A DNA stretch of 64,000 bases from Polytrichum commune (Eukaryota > Streptophyta > Polytrichopsida > Polytrichales > Polytrichaceae): contig OX485805.1 of assembly GCA_950295325.1 (NCBI GenBank), positions 14,927,501-14,991,500 on the forward strand, in the 5' to 3' direction. Of this stretch, positions 1-11,627 are shown one piece after another. The notes under the pieces are model-generated. The model saw nothing but the letters and a program-made list of their open reading frames with translations. It searched no databases and was not told where the DNA came from. The translations under genes were made by a program, and so were the position numbers. Positions within the stretch are counted from its first letter, which is position 1. Each line of letters starts with the position of its first letter.

Positions 1-2
1 CG

Positions 3-1091
3 GCGCATCGGGGTGAGGCTCTCTATGACGACGCATTGGCATCTGCAAGGCGATGGCTAATCGAGAGGATCAACTTGATCCTTAATATGTATATAAGAGC
101 GTTTTGCGAAAACGATCAACAAGAATGGCCCACATTGATACCTCTTGCCGTGTTGTGTTATAACACGACGGTGTCTCGCACCACTGGAAAAATACCATTC
201 TACTTGTGTTATGGGCAAGAGGCCGTGTTGGCAAACGATTTATCCGTCGGTCAAAGCGAATTTACGCGTGACCAAGAAAGACTCTCGGGTTATTACTCGC
301 TCGATGCAGCACAATGGGTCGCGCGGAGGCAAATGATCCTCCGAAATGCTAAGGCTATGATGGCCAAGGCCTAAGATCGCTACCCTAGTGCGGTGAATAA
401 GAAACGGCGGGAAGTGACATTCCAAGTGGAAGAGAAAATGTGGTTGGATTCAAGAAACTTAGGAATTCCTACGGAATTATCCATTAAGTGGTCCGCGAGG
501 TGGATACGACCATTTCCGGTGAAGAAGATTTTTCATCCGGACATGTACGTGCTAGACTTAGGCAAAAGAGTTGGTAAGAGTTGGTATCCGGTATTCCATG
601 TTTCGCTAATCAAGAAGTATCACCGGGATGAGAAGGATTTGCACTTGTGGTAGGAAGATCCTAGGCCGCCACCCGAGTATGAACTTTGGGACGGGGCAGT
701 GGGTAAAGTCACAGCAATCCTTGACTTGAGATAGATACATAGGTGGGGAAAACAATATAAGTGTTTGATGCAGGGGTATTCGCCATACGAGTACGAGTGG
801 ATTAATGGAGTGAACCTACAGCATGCAAGAACTTTTATCAAGGCCTTTGAGGCTTGCAAGGTGGCCAAGGCACAAGCTGCGGCGCACGCGAAGGCCAACA
901 AGCCGGCACGAAGGCGAACCACGACTAGTAAGAAGTTACCACCCCTCATTGAAGACAATGATGTCAAGGTGGATGATGAACTAGTCACGCGAAGGGACAA
1001 TGAACCAACCAACCCATTGGATGTGCCGCGATACACTAAGCCCACTAAGAATAAGCGTAGGATGACGGGCTCCATCCACGTGAGGCATTGA
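3..1091 (+). pseudogene. Chromovirus (Ty3/gypsy) pol 3' remnant: integrase end plus chromodomain
   Basis: One reading frame runs from the window edge to a TGA at 1089-1091, broken by only three in-frame stops (TAA 372, TAG 651, TAG 732). It begins inside the integrase core (a stretch ending TTGKIPFYLCYGQEAVL), passes through the integrase C-terminal region (FHVSLIKKYH) and a chromodomain at about 690-870 (aromatic-rich QYKCLMQGYSPYEYEW, then NLQHARTFIKAF), and ends in a basic tail rich in Lys/Arg. In this family chromodomain integrases direct insertion to heterochromatin. All three stops could derive from CAA/CAG glutamine codons by one C-to-T change. The rest of the element lies outside the window. 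Family assignment is firm; the copy is dead. Confidence 0.85.
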
Positions 1092-1759
1092 TAAGTTGGC
1101 GAGGTCGCCAATACCTCTAAGTGGAGGAAGGTGAACCCAACGTACTGCTCGGCGCGAGCGAAGAGGTTCAATAACACCCCAAAGCGAGCAAGGAAGAGTA
1201 ATAAAGTGCAACCCAAGCACAAGTAACAAAAGCAAGAATGTTAATAGTGAGAGCATAAGTACGCCAAGGAATATCCTAGTCGAACTTGGAGGATGGGCGC
1301 CGCCGAGGGGACTCTCGAAGCAAAGTAAGGGGGCTTGGTTGTGGCGAGACCAAGGTGCAGACGCCGAGCGTGAGGAAGATCTCCCACAAGGTGTACCTCG
1401 GAGCGAAAGCGCACGAACGACCATTCATGTCCTAATGGGTAAACGAGAGAAAGGCTTAGCTAGCCTCAAACACATTCTATTACCAGCCGGCAACAAATAC
1501 CTACCACTTGCTGTGGCCAGGCAAGGTCTAAAGAGCGAGGGACTTAGGAAATTGCCTTAAGAAGAACGACCCGCACGTAGTTGCAAAAACAAAGGTCGTA
1601 GTGGACTGGCGCAAGAGCAAGAGAAGGCACGCGCGTTGAAGCCTTCATCTTGGGAGCCGACGCGAACCGGAATTGGTCCATACCGTAGGCGTTGAGACTT
1701 CGCATCGTCGAGGACGAGGATAGCCAGACCAAGGATTTGATGAGGACATCAAGTGTTCT

Positions 1760-2260
1760 AAGTGGGGGAGGATGTAAGTCCCCTTAGGACGGATGCCAAC
1801 CTTGGGGCGGGCGAACACCTAAAGGGGTTTGGGTGTGCGGTGAGCCGCACCCCCTTCGAGTGATGTGTTGAACCCGGTTGGGAAAACACACTTAGGCGGG
1901 CGGACTAAGTGTGTGGTAGGGTGACCCGTGCGGGGTGCACGAAGGGCTTAGCCGCGATGGCTAATGGGTGAGGACTAAGTGGACTCGGAGCACACGCGGA
2001 ACGTGTGGGAAAGGCCCGAACCTTGGGACTTAGGACAGTCCAGGTTGGCTCGTGGGTTAGACTCGGGAAGACCCCAAGAGTATTAGGATGCTAGTATCCG
2101 GAATTACTAGTGTGTACTCACCAATTACATGTGGTGTATATAATATATGTAATTAAATAATATATGCCGTATATAATTGATATTATATTGTATATAGTAA
2201 ATAAAAAATAAAGAGTAACTTGGAGCCTCTATATAGAAATGTTTTAAATACTTCTAATAT
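1760..2260 (+). mobile_element. Polypurine tract and start of 3' LTR of the chromovirus
   Basis: A purine run (AAGTGGGGGAGGA, 1760-1772) is followed directly by TGTAAG at 1773, the usual PPT-to-LTR transition in chromoviruses. An AT-rich stretch with repeated TATATAA-like words (about 2135-2205) could hold the LTR promoter. The 5' LTR is outside the window, so the LTR end cannot be placed; the end given is arbitrary. The stretch 1092-1759 has no further gene and is probably the 3' untranslated part of the element. Confidence 0.55.
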
Positions 2261-2265
2261 ATCAT

Positions 2266-2350
2266 GCGCGGAGTGGTGGCTTAGTGGCTAAGGCCTCTAT
2301 GTGGGAGCCAAAAGGTTCAAGGATCAAATCCCTTGGCCCCCGCCCTTGGC
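2266..2350 (+). repeat. tRNA-derived SINE head
   Basis: A tRNA-like segment has an A-box-like TGGCTTAGTGGCTAAGG and, about 40 bases on, a B-box-like GGATCAAATCCC followed by CCCCCGCC. Spacing fits an internal RNA polymerase III promoter. The acceptor stem does not pair well, so it reads as a SINE head, not a functional tRNA. The tail end is not defined. Confidence 0.5.
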
Positions 2351-4900
2351 TTAGCCTACTAGATAAGTGGCTAGGCACTTAGAATTATAGGTGCTTATAG
2401 ATGGCAAGGCTCGGGAGGTGAGGATTGGACTTACTTAATGGTGGACATCTCTTTTAAATGGCACTTATTTGTTAAAAAATAGGACCACTCATTATTCAAC
2501 ATATCAACCAATGATAGCCTTACACATGCATGCACGCTTTAACGTTAAGTAATAATTTAGTGTGGAGCCCGTAAAACAATTAATATATTTAGACATCATA
2601 AGCAATGGTCCTAAACATGTTGGCTATGTCCAAATAGACGACCCATGGGGTGTAGGGCATGGTCCCCCAAGACATGTCGTAGACAACACAATTTCTAGTA
2701 ATATATGCTATTAAGTCACGTCTTTGTTTATTTCAATAAATGTCTTGTTACATGTCTAGATTGTACACAATCTCTAGTAGTGTGTGGACTCACCAAGCAA
2801 GTGGCTTGCGCATGTGAGTTGCTAGCTTCACGCGAGGCGTGAGGGACGTGGTGCTAGAGTGGCGTTACACCAGGTAGAGGCTTCGGAGTACATGAGTCGT
2901 GGAGTCGAGCTAGGGGAAGCTCTCACTCTCTCTCAAGGGTGGGGGAAAAAAAATAGGGGCGCAACCATGCGAGAGCGCTGGCCAAAGTCGGTCTAATAAG
3001 GAAACATATGGCATTGGAGCGTGGCTGCTGAAGCTGGAGTAGGGCGGAGGCTGGAGCCTCACTGCAGAGGGAGGTGTGGGAGAGAATGCAATTGCAACAA
3101 CAAAGATTTGGGGCCAGGGAGGATAAGAAGTTGGCATCGCCCGTGAGGTAGCCCTCTGGCACCAACATCGTTCGACATTCTTGCTACCGCGGAATCCTCG
3201 AATGGTTGATAAAAACCCAGTAACAGAAAGGTCCCTGCTGTGATTCAGACTCACCAGCTGATGTTAGGTTCTCACCTTCCATTTTCTCTTATAGACTGAG
3301 TTGCGGATCCACTTTTGATAGATTAGTAGTTGCTCCCAGCTGGAGAGCTTGAGCTTGCGGTAGCACTAAACAAGAGGTAGCGGCAGCAGTTGAGAATTGA
3401 GCTAATGGGTTGGCTTAGGCATTGGTTGGGTTGCGTCAATTGAGTCACAAAGCATTGTATCACCTCCTACTTGGAGGCAGCATTGCTACAAGTTGTTGGA
3501 CAGCCGAAGGCGCAATCAGACATGCATCTGGGAGGTGAGGCAACGGATCGACGTTGTTGTTGTGACAACGAAGGAACTTTGTCTGCAGGGTTGCCTCGAG
3601 GAAGGGGAGAATTGAGGAGCTTTATTCTCCCTCTGTCTACTGGGCAGGAGCGTCGACTGCGGGTCTGCAAGGCGGAATTCGAATTATAGAGGAAATTCAC
3701 GAGATGTTTGGAGCGAGGGACTAACACAACCGAAACATGTGAGATTCAGTAATAGCAGCGAAGGAGCTTGCGAGCTGGGTCTGAGCGGTGGCTGGAAGAA
3801 TGCTCTCGCAACATGAAGGGAATGTGTCATCAGGTTGCACGAGCATAGAGTTCGACTGGTTGCTACGGCAGTGTGAAGTTGTTCTTAACCTACTGGATTC
3901 GGAAGAAGTTGCGCTCAAGGGGAGGAAGAAACTGTTGTCAAATTGGAGATCATAAAAGAGACTGAGCCCGAACAGGGGAGAATTAGGCTTCGGTGCACTG
4001 GGAAGAATTTGAATTGTAATGTGGGGATGGCTGCTGGAGAAATTAGGAAGTAAGGATTAATAGGTAGTGAATTTATTAGTGGAACATTAGTGAGTGTGTT
4101 GGTCAAATGCTCAAGTGTTTGATCGGACATTGGCCTTAACCTAAGTGTAGGGTAGTTTTAGCATAGTGGAGTAGAGGGTTTAAGTGTGGGTAGTGCGAAC
4201 TTAAGGAGTTGGTGTGTGTTTGGTAATGACCACAAGGGCATGGAGTATTTCTCAATACTTGGACCTTGTATCATTTGAATAAAAAAATGTGTGTTGAATA
4301 TTCACATTGTTTGAGTGTTGGGAGTTGAATCCTAAGGCTAAGGGAGTCAAACAAGTAAATGTGAGCCATAGGCTCTCACCCGGACTATGACGCATAAGGG
4401 TGCGGCTTTGTGGCTGACATGGAGATTTTAACGAATCTGGGAATTGCGGGGGGCAAGCAACTTGAAGAAAACCAAAGGTGGACGGAATGCTTTTCCCCAA
4501 AATTTTGCCCTTCGAATCCCTTGTTTCAAGTTGATCCGTGACACAAAGGAATGATCCTACATACTAGGGTAACAAAAGTACATATTCTGAGCCCATAACG
4601 CCCTCATACCTTGTGTGATGGTGCATGGTGCAATGGCACAAAGTCCCATATGAGAATCATGCAAATAAAGTAAAGTATGTAGATCTTGTGACTTGTAGTT
4701 ATTAACTTAGAGTAAATGTTGGTGGGTGGCGGCGGTGGCCGGGAATCCATCATCTCATCATCTCATCATCCTCCATGTTTGTGAGTTCGTCTAACTTAGG
4801 ATGGTCAACACACAAATTTTGCTCCATGAGTAACTTGCTAAGTAAGAATTTCGATGAAACACATTATTTGGACCACGCAACTTGTTCTCTTTCCAAATTC
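2351..4900. other. Intergenic, no recognisable gene
   Basis: Several short ORFs occur on both strands but none resembles a known protein, and they overlap on opposite strands as chance ORFs do. A small TCATCTCATCATC microsatellite sits near 4750-4770. I see no tRNA, rRNA or clear transposon end here. Confidence 0.5.
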
Positions 4901-4944
4901 ACCTCAAATTATATACCTATACTAAATATGATATTTAGTGTTGA

Positions 4945-5235
4945 TTATATTTAATGTTGTTACCATCCTACCATGTTTAATACTAATTTTCAATTCTTTG
5001 ATAATTAGTGTTAGAAGATATGCTAGAAGATATGTTGGAATTCTCCTTTTATCATTGTTAATTTGTTTTCTTCATATCATTACTAATACTCATTTCAAAC
5101 ATGTAACTTCCACATATTACCATCGTTGATATTTAGTGTCGAGTTTGCATTTAATGTTACTTGCTTTCATGGGGTTATTGGCATTTAGTGTATGCGTTTG
5201 TATTTAGTGTATTAAACACTAAATATCCTTTTGAG
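4945..5235 (+). repeat. AT-rich MITE-like repeat R1, direct copy of 28097-28395
   Basis: Starting at TGTTGTTACCATCCTACCATG, this segment aligns almost throughout with 28097-28395 in the same orientation. It shares landmarks ATGTAACTTCCACATATTAC and TATTTAGTGTATGCGTT and ends near AAACACTAAATATC. The word (A)CACTAAATA and its complement TATTTAGTG recur at both ends, as in a small inverted-repeat element. No coding capacity. Confidence 0.6.
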
Positions 5236-5239
5236 TGTA

Positions 5240-6349
5240 GTGATTTTAATTTAGCACACAATGTTTGCCAATAAGGACTTGTTGCATAAACTAAACTTGA
5301 CCCCGTATTAGTTTTGTGTCTGTTTCGATGCAAGTGTGTGGGACTAGATTAATTCGGCGTCTTAAATATGGATTTCATTACATTACTCAACGATGTGGGC
5401 CCTCATAATAGAAGAGTAAGATGTTGGGAGCTTAGTTACAAAATGAGTTTCCCTGCACATCTTTCTGAGCATCCGATTATTATACTATGAGGGCCCATTG
5501 AACAAGCACTAAGTGTTGAGTTATGTTACATTGATGTCAAGTAATTCATAAAGAGTATCCTCTAGATCACATGCATTCGTATGCCAATTTTTTTTTGAAA
5601 ATATCGTCTACAATGTTGTAACCTCTCTCAAAAATGTCAAATCATTGGATATTCCTACATTTGAGAAGATTTGAAAAATAAAAACACCAGAGTGGACGAC
5701 CATTCCAATGTTGGTATGGTATTGTCTTATTTTATTTTAAGAAAAAAACCATTTGGGTACCTAAAATGAGGCTTTCACATTTTTTTTTGACACCATTAGA
5801 ATATGGATATTTGACAATAATTTTGTTTTCAATGCAATTTGGGTCTATATGCCATGCAAGAACCTTCATACCTAGGCCAAGTCACCCTAGTATCTATATG
5901 ATTTAGAATGGCATTGACCCTAATAATAACTTGGACATGCATGCAAAGACTCTCTCACCTTGACATACCCACCAAATATTAATCAGTGATTGATATCACA
6001 ATTGTGATACCCATGGGTAGGTTCTTTGATACCATTATTGATGTTTATATCATGGCCCACAATATTAAAGACTATTTGGTGCAGTCTTTGGGTGCTATAC
6101 ATTAGAGAGCATAGTAGCGATCTATGATGCTAAGCATATTGTCTTGTACGGAAATCCGTAAAAGGAACATGATGACATCATTTGCTTGGAATGACAAGCC
6201 GGTCCAACTTATGGTCTTTGATTAACTTTAGCCTTGGCAATGGTCCACACATAACATTACCTAGCAACTACATGATGGTTTCTTTCCAAAGAAAGAGTTT
6301 GTGGTTGAAAAACCTTTACAATGGATCTTGTACATGCACCCAAATATTA
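5240..6349. other. Intergenic, AT-rich, no gene seen
   Basis: No ORF with recognisable similarity and no clear repeat ends. The Mutator-like element is inserted at the right edge of this stretch. Confidence 0.45.
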
Positions 6350-6359
6350 ATCTAGTACG

Positions 6360-6460
6360 GAGGGAAGCTATCTTATGAGCGATGAGCAGTGAGCGGTGAG
6401 CGGTGAGCAGTAACACATGAGCAATGAGCAGTAACATATGAGCAATGATTCCAAATTTAG
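6360..6460 (+). repeat. MULE left terminal inverted repeat
   Basis: Begins right after the 10-bp duplication ATCTAGTACG (6350-6359). About 20 bp match the right end closely. After that come tandem hexamer-like words (GAGCGATGAGCAGTGAGCGG and GTAACATATGAGCAATGA) that vary in copy number between the two ends. Confidence 0.8.
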
Positions 6461-6529
6461 TAAAGACACACGGGTTTAGGGTACACAACCAAAATTTTGA
6501 CAAATTAATTGCATATTTTCAATTGTAAA

Positions 6530-6850
6530 TTGCCAATATTTTAAATGAAGCACAAGTGAAAGGGCCCTATTTCCATGGATCATTTAAAACACTTTCAATT
6601 CATTGCTGATTTTTATTATAATAATCCAAACCAATACATGTCATTTATTGACATCCTTATACATGTAGTTACAACCAACACTTGCACAACTACTCACATT
6701 CCACAACACCATCAAGCTCAAGTAGGTGCATAACCTCATTATACATACATGTAGGTGCCATAATTGTGAGCCACTCAAACTGCTCACGGGTTGAATTAAG
6801 GCCCAAAATCTACAAATGAAAGGAAATTAGATATTAGAAATAGTCAATAT
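6530..6850 (-). repeat. Diverged duplicate of the transposase 3' end
   Basis: Aligns with about 7090-7340 in the same orientation (shared CATTGCTGATTTTTATTATA and ACATGTCAT). On the minus strand it encodes a second, diverged version of the transposase C-terminus, ending VMHLLELDGVVECE then stop, compared with VMRLLELAGIVECE in the main gene. It is a tandem duplication of the terminal coding region and 3' flank. Confidence 0.65.
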
Positions 6851-6864
6851 GTAGGTAACTACTA

Positions 6865-7075
6865 GGTTTTGAGACATCCGCCTGTGGATGCGAGTTGTGT
6901 AAGAGACTGGTATTACGTCTGTATCAACCCGGGTTCGAATCCGGTTGGTTACATTGACTGGTGCTATCCCAAATTGAGCTAGTGATAAAGTAGGAATAAT
7001 CTATAGGCGGATACCAAGAAGACGTTACTACGCGGATGTGCGTAGAATCTTCTCATATATTTTTTATTTTTAGAA
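6865..7075 (+). repeat. tRNA-derived SINE-like insertion between the duplicated segments
   Basis: Contains a strong pol III B box, GGGTTCGAATCCGGTTGG, near 6930, preceded by a tRNA-like segment. It lies exactly between the two duplicated transposase 3' ends. A good A box and target duplication could not be defined by eye. Confidence 0.45.
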
Positions 7076-8567
7076 ACTTGTTATTATTTATCCATGTCAA
7101 TCAATCAAACCGCTCACGGTTGGGTCGTAGTCTAAATAGAAATGAAGTTACTGAATCATTTGAAATACTTCCAGCCCATTGCTGATTTTTATTATAAAAA
7201 TCCAAACAAAAACATGTCATATTTTGACATTCAAATATATGGTACTTAATAGACCATTTGCAATACTACTCACACTCTACAATACCAGCAAGTTCAAGTA
7301 GTCGCATAACCTTGTTATAGGTATATGTAGGTGCATGAATGAACTTGTCACTCTCGTAATCCACATTGCACAAAAATCTAAACACATAATAAAGATGTTT
7401 ACAATACACCCATTTTCCTTTATTTCCCAATGCATGAGAGGACATTTTCGTGAAATCCGGGCATGTGCAATGCGGGATGTCGCCAATTGTGACATGGTAG
7501 GTGATATCCTGCTTGGAGACAATGTTGATTATCACTCCAAAGCTCGGATATGGAATGGCAGTGACCCCAACCACATAGTAACCCTCCATGAGTCCGGCGC
7601 TCTCCCATTTGTTTTTGTGATCCGCTAGCGGTGATGTTGGATTACGACGCACTGTCTTCCCAAACCTGAATGTAGGGTCGGCGTCCGGGTTTGGTGGCAT
7701 AGAAAAATGCGAGCGAGGGATGGGGAGAGTTGCGATTGTTGAAAGCCTACGACGAGGGGACAATGCCTCCCTCTGCTGTAGTTGAAATCCAGCATCTTCA
7801 AGTGTCAAAACCTCTTCTCGCGATAGATTGGTACCTATCTTCACCAGCCACGTGTTGGGTACTATAGGCCAGTCCAACACATATTTCTTCTTACTACCAC
7901 TCACACAACGTTTGATGTCGTCAGGGCAAAACCAAAATTCATACTCCACATTGTTGGGAGAGCGAAATTCTTTCCTGAGCCCTTTGTATGTTGGAGCAGG
8001 TGTGCCATGTTTCCCAATCCCGACTTTGGCATTGCACATAGTCCCTGTGATGGCCTGCAGTGCCCAACATCGTTTGGCTGAGTTGGGTGGTAATCTTGCA
8101 ATGTGCCACTTGGAAACAAGACAATCTGTCTCTAACACGGATGTAGTATGAGCCACACCATGAATTGCAGAACTCAACGATTCCTCTATGCGTTGACGAG
8201 TTGCTCGGATGTTGGAACGAGGAATGGAATAGTTCACTTTGTCAGGTCGATGAGAGTCACAATCAGCACATGGTGGTAGGTTGAGTTTGCGTTTGGTGGA
8301 ACCAAAGAGCTCTGACCTTTCCAATGCACAATCTCTAGTGTTGACGTCTTCTGCCCCTAGATAAGACTTCATGGCATCGGCCAACATTTTTGGATCTCCA
8401 CACCTGGCAGCCGCTTTGAGTTTCAAGGATGCCGAATCAGGACCTTTACCATCAGACCCCCCTTTCAACCATGTCCGGTAATTTGCAATTTGCATGAAGG
8501 CACGGATCATGTCGTCCACTGTAGCTTCATATAAACAAGTCATCTTGTTGCCGGACTGTTGGAGCCA

Positions 8568-8630
8568 TTTGTTGTGTACAGTCTCCGCAAGGTTGCATGT
8601 TGGCATTTCCGCACGCTCTTCTATTGTCAT
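8568..8630 (-). repeat. 63-bp direct duplicate flanking the palindrome array (copy 1)
   Basis: The coding segment for ERAEMPTCNLAETVHNK is repeated with few changes at 8883-8945, on the other side of the 32-bp palindrome array. The array therefore appears to have arrived with, or caused, duplication of transposase coding sequence. Confidence 0.65.
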
Positions 8631-8691
8631 ATCCTATGAACAACACACAAATACAAGGATAAGACAAACATAAGATAGATTATATATCTAG

Positions 8692-8883
8692 GTTTGGGTC
8701 GTTCAACCCAAAATGGCCCCCACGTTTGGGTCGAACGACCGAAACTGTTTGCGTAGTTTGGGTCGTTCGACCTAAACTGCTTACAAGGTTTGGATCGAAC
8801 GACCCAAACTGCCTACAAGGTTTGGGTCGAACGACCCAAACTGCATACAATGTTTGAGTCGAACGACCCAAACTATTTGTTGT
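8692..8883. repeat. Six 32-bp tandem units built on an imperfect-to-perfect palindrome
   Basis: Units start at 8692, 8724, 8756, 8788, 8820 and 8852. Each begins with a 22-bp palindrome with core TTTGGGTCGTTCGACCCAAA (AA or TT centre) followed by a 10-bp variable linker. Related palindromes appear again at about 13069-13120 inside intron 1 of the cargo gene. The array interrupts the transposase frame. Confidence 0.85.
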
Positions 8884-11627
8884 TTGTTGTGTACAGTCTC
8901 TGCAAGGTTGCATGTTGGCATTCTCGCACGCTCTTCTATTGTCATTACACTGACATCCCAACCACTCTGAAAGGCCAAGGATGCCTTCTTCGGAGGCAGC
9001 TCCAGATGACAACCACCAAGAACGAATCACATGGTACTTGGTCTCAGCGTCGTCCATTGTTTTCGCGTCTTTGTAATCCTTGCATATTTGTTTGTGTTGA
9101 AATTGTAAGGATGGTTTGATATACTTTTAGGTCACCTTATCCAAGCTTGCGGACCAATGGAAAAGACATGTACGCTCACGTGCAACCATGGGTAGACTTG
9201 GATCACCATCCCCGTAAATCGCCCTCACCGCATTCCAATTAGCTTAAGCACTATCAGCCATAAACCCTTTGAAGTTTACGTTTGGTACACCATTTTCTGC
9301 CATGACAACATTCAAATTTTCCCAAAAGAGAATTTGTGCTGCACCATCTTCAGATTGCATGTCACAACACGCAATAGTCAACACTTTACAGTATCGACTG
9401 TCGTACACATGGCAAGCCATGGTCGTCCAGTCCTTCAAACGTTTGACATGGTCAAACATAATCCATGAATTCTCCATATCCTCACCGACATCATCCTCTT
9501 CACAAGCACAGGGTGATCATGTACACCAAGATGAATGCAAGCCCTGGACATTCCAACGGATGTGGAGTGGATGTATATGATTCGAATATTACACAAAGCA
9601 ATGCACACAGGTGTGGAACGACATACCTTACACTCGACAGTGGACTTAGTAGGAGGAACAACACCCACAGCAAATGGGATAGGAGTTGAACCGGCCCATT
9701 CAGTGTTGTTCCGGAGGCCCCCATTGCGATTCATGTAATCACAGTAGTCATTATGACATTGGAGATGACCAGCACAAGTACAGCGCCGGAAGGACAGTCC
9801 AAAGTCATTTTGGATATTTGTGGTTTTGGTGGTGCACCAAGGGTGACCGTCGCACATCTTGTCCATGCCGTCCATTGAGCTACCATACGTACTTGGAGCT
9901 TTGAATGCCACAGGAGGCAAGAGAAACAAAACATTACCATTAAAAGAAGATGGTAAGTACTTGACTTCACGAACATCTATACTGTCAAAATCAATGGATG
10001 CAAGATCGGACTTTGATCTTTTTCTTGACTTTGTCAGCTTCAAGGCATCAACCATAGTCAACCCTGTAGATGAAGGTGAAGGATGTAGTGGAGGACGTTG
10101 AGAAGGTCAGATTTGGGGAACCACCTTCTTGTACATAAGACCGCAAGGGGATTTGGCTATATGTATAGGAAGTTGGGAAGGAGTAGAATGAGCACTTCTA
10201 AATGGAAATGACGATATGTTTGAAAGATCAACAGATGCACAAATGTCATATTCTGAATCTGATAGCACAAACACACTATCATCAAGGGGTTCCACCTTAA
10301 CAGATGTGATAGAGGGAATTTGAACTGTGGATGTACCGGATTCGTTTGTCAAAATGACAGTTGAAGCTTGCATCTGAGACTCAGAATGTTCTATCACCCT
10401 AAATGAACCAGGTCCTAAGATCCACATAAAACCAACATCAGTTCTATTTTTTGGAACCAAAATCGTTTTATACACCTCTCCATGTGCAGAGTACATCTCA
10501 TGCTCTATATAAATACATGGTTCATATCTGGAGGTTGAATCTCAAACTAAATAAATCCTCTGAAACACTCACATAACCATCATCTTGGAGTGGCAAGATG
10601 AAGGGAACAAAAGATCCATGAGCTCTAATGGTAGCCATAGAAAATCAAAAGAACATATGAACAACACATCACAAAAATATGGGGTGAATGTTGCTTTTGT
10701 ATAGAGTTCTGTGAGGAAATGAATGGAAATGAAAACGTGTGATACAATAATGGATGGAGATGAAAGCGTGTGATACATAACATCTAATAATACAGAAGTG
10801 GACATAATACAATAATAGTCAGAGAATATTTACGAGCAAGATATACACAAAATGGCGTCAAATACTAAAAATATTGGTAGAAATTTAAAATATATATGTG
10901 TGGACTGACGCATATGTAGAAAGAATTAAAATTGGTTGGAAAAATAAATTATTGATCATTATGAATAGAACAAAGTAGGTGTCAGAAAATTTTGGCGGAT
11001 ATAACAAAAATAAACACATAATGACAAACGCGTCGAAATATCTCGTTCATTGAACGCCAATTACAACATGTGATCGTAATATACGCCGGATTTTGTGAGA
11101 TAGATACATTGGAAGAATAAATGATAGTACCTGATAGAAAACATATCATAGACACCAACGATGGTGGACGATGTAGAGAGAACACCCGTGAGGCCGAAGA
11201 GAAGACGTAAGAAAACTTTGTATTTCACTTCCGAGAAAAAAAGGTTTAGACTCAGTGTGGGAAAGAAAGATGCAAAAAATGAAGGGAAAAGAAACTTGTT
11301 GAGTACGGTAGAAGAAACTGTGAAGACACTGGATTTTGATGCGATGGAGGATGATGAAGGTGCAAAGAACAAAGAAAATGTAGACGATCGTATATCAGAG
11401 TCCGAATTGAAGACGGGTTCAAAAAAGACGACAAACAAAAAGGTAAGTGAGTTCAACGTTCACATAATTTGATAGTGCATAAGTTGTAAGTTAGGACGGA
11501 GAACCTTGTACGTTCACTCACATGTCATGTAGTAGCAATTTATAGAGGTTATAAATTGGAGAGGAGAAACCCTATACATTAATGCACATGGTATATAACA
11601 GAAATTTAGGAAGACTAAAAGTCAGGA

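Larger units (their letters stand above)
7266..10496 (-). pseudogene. MULE transposase with SWIM zinc finger (decayed)
   Basis: Reading on the minus strand, an N-terminal part (10496-9435, one TGA at 10107) has a Cys/His-rich segment (CTCAGHLQCHNDYCDY) and ends GVHDHPV, as in the zinc-finger lead-in of MULE transposases. After a frameshift near 9490 the DDE core follows (WTTMACHVYDSRYCKV, then NFKGFMADSA, stop TAA 9244, ANWNAVR, ERTCLFHW), with another TAA at 9127. After a palindromic repeat insertion the last 454 codons (8630-7266) hold NLAETVHNKW and the SWIM finger, HCTCPDF ... YCKHLYY, near the C-terminus. Two stops could be CAA glutamine codons changed to TAA. The protein would cut and paste the host element; this copy cannot. 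Confidence 0.8.

Noticed and set aside
2266-2350. Functional tRNA gene
   Set aside because: A and B boxes are present but the acceptor and anticodon stems do not pair convincingly.
2910-4500. Small genes between 2.9 and 4.5 kb
   Set aside because: All ORFs are short, overlap one another on opposite strands and resemble no family; no splice-consistent exon chain could be assembled.
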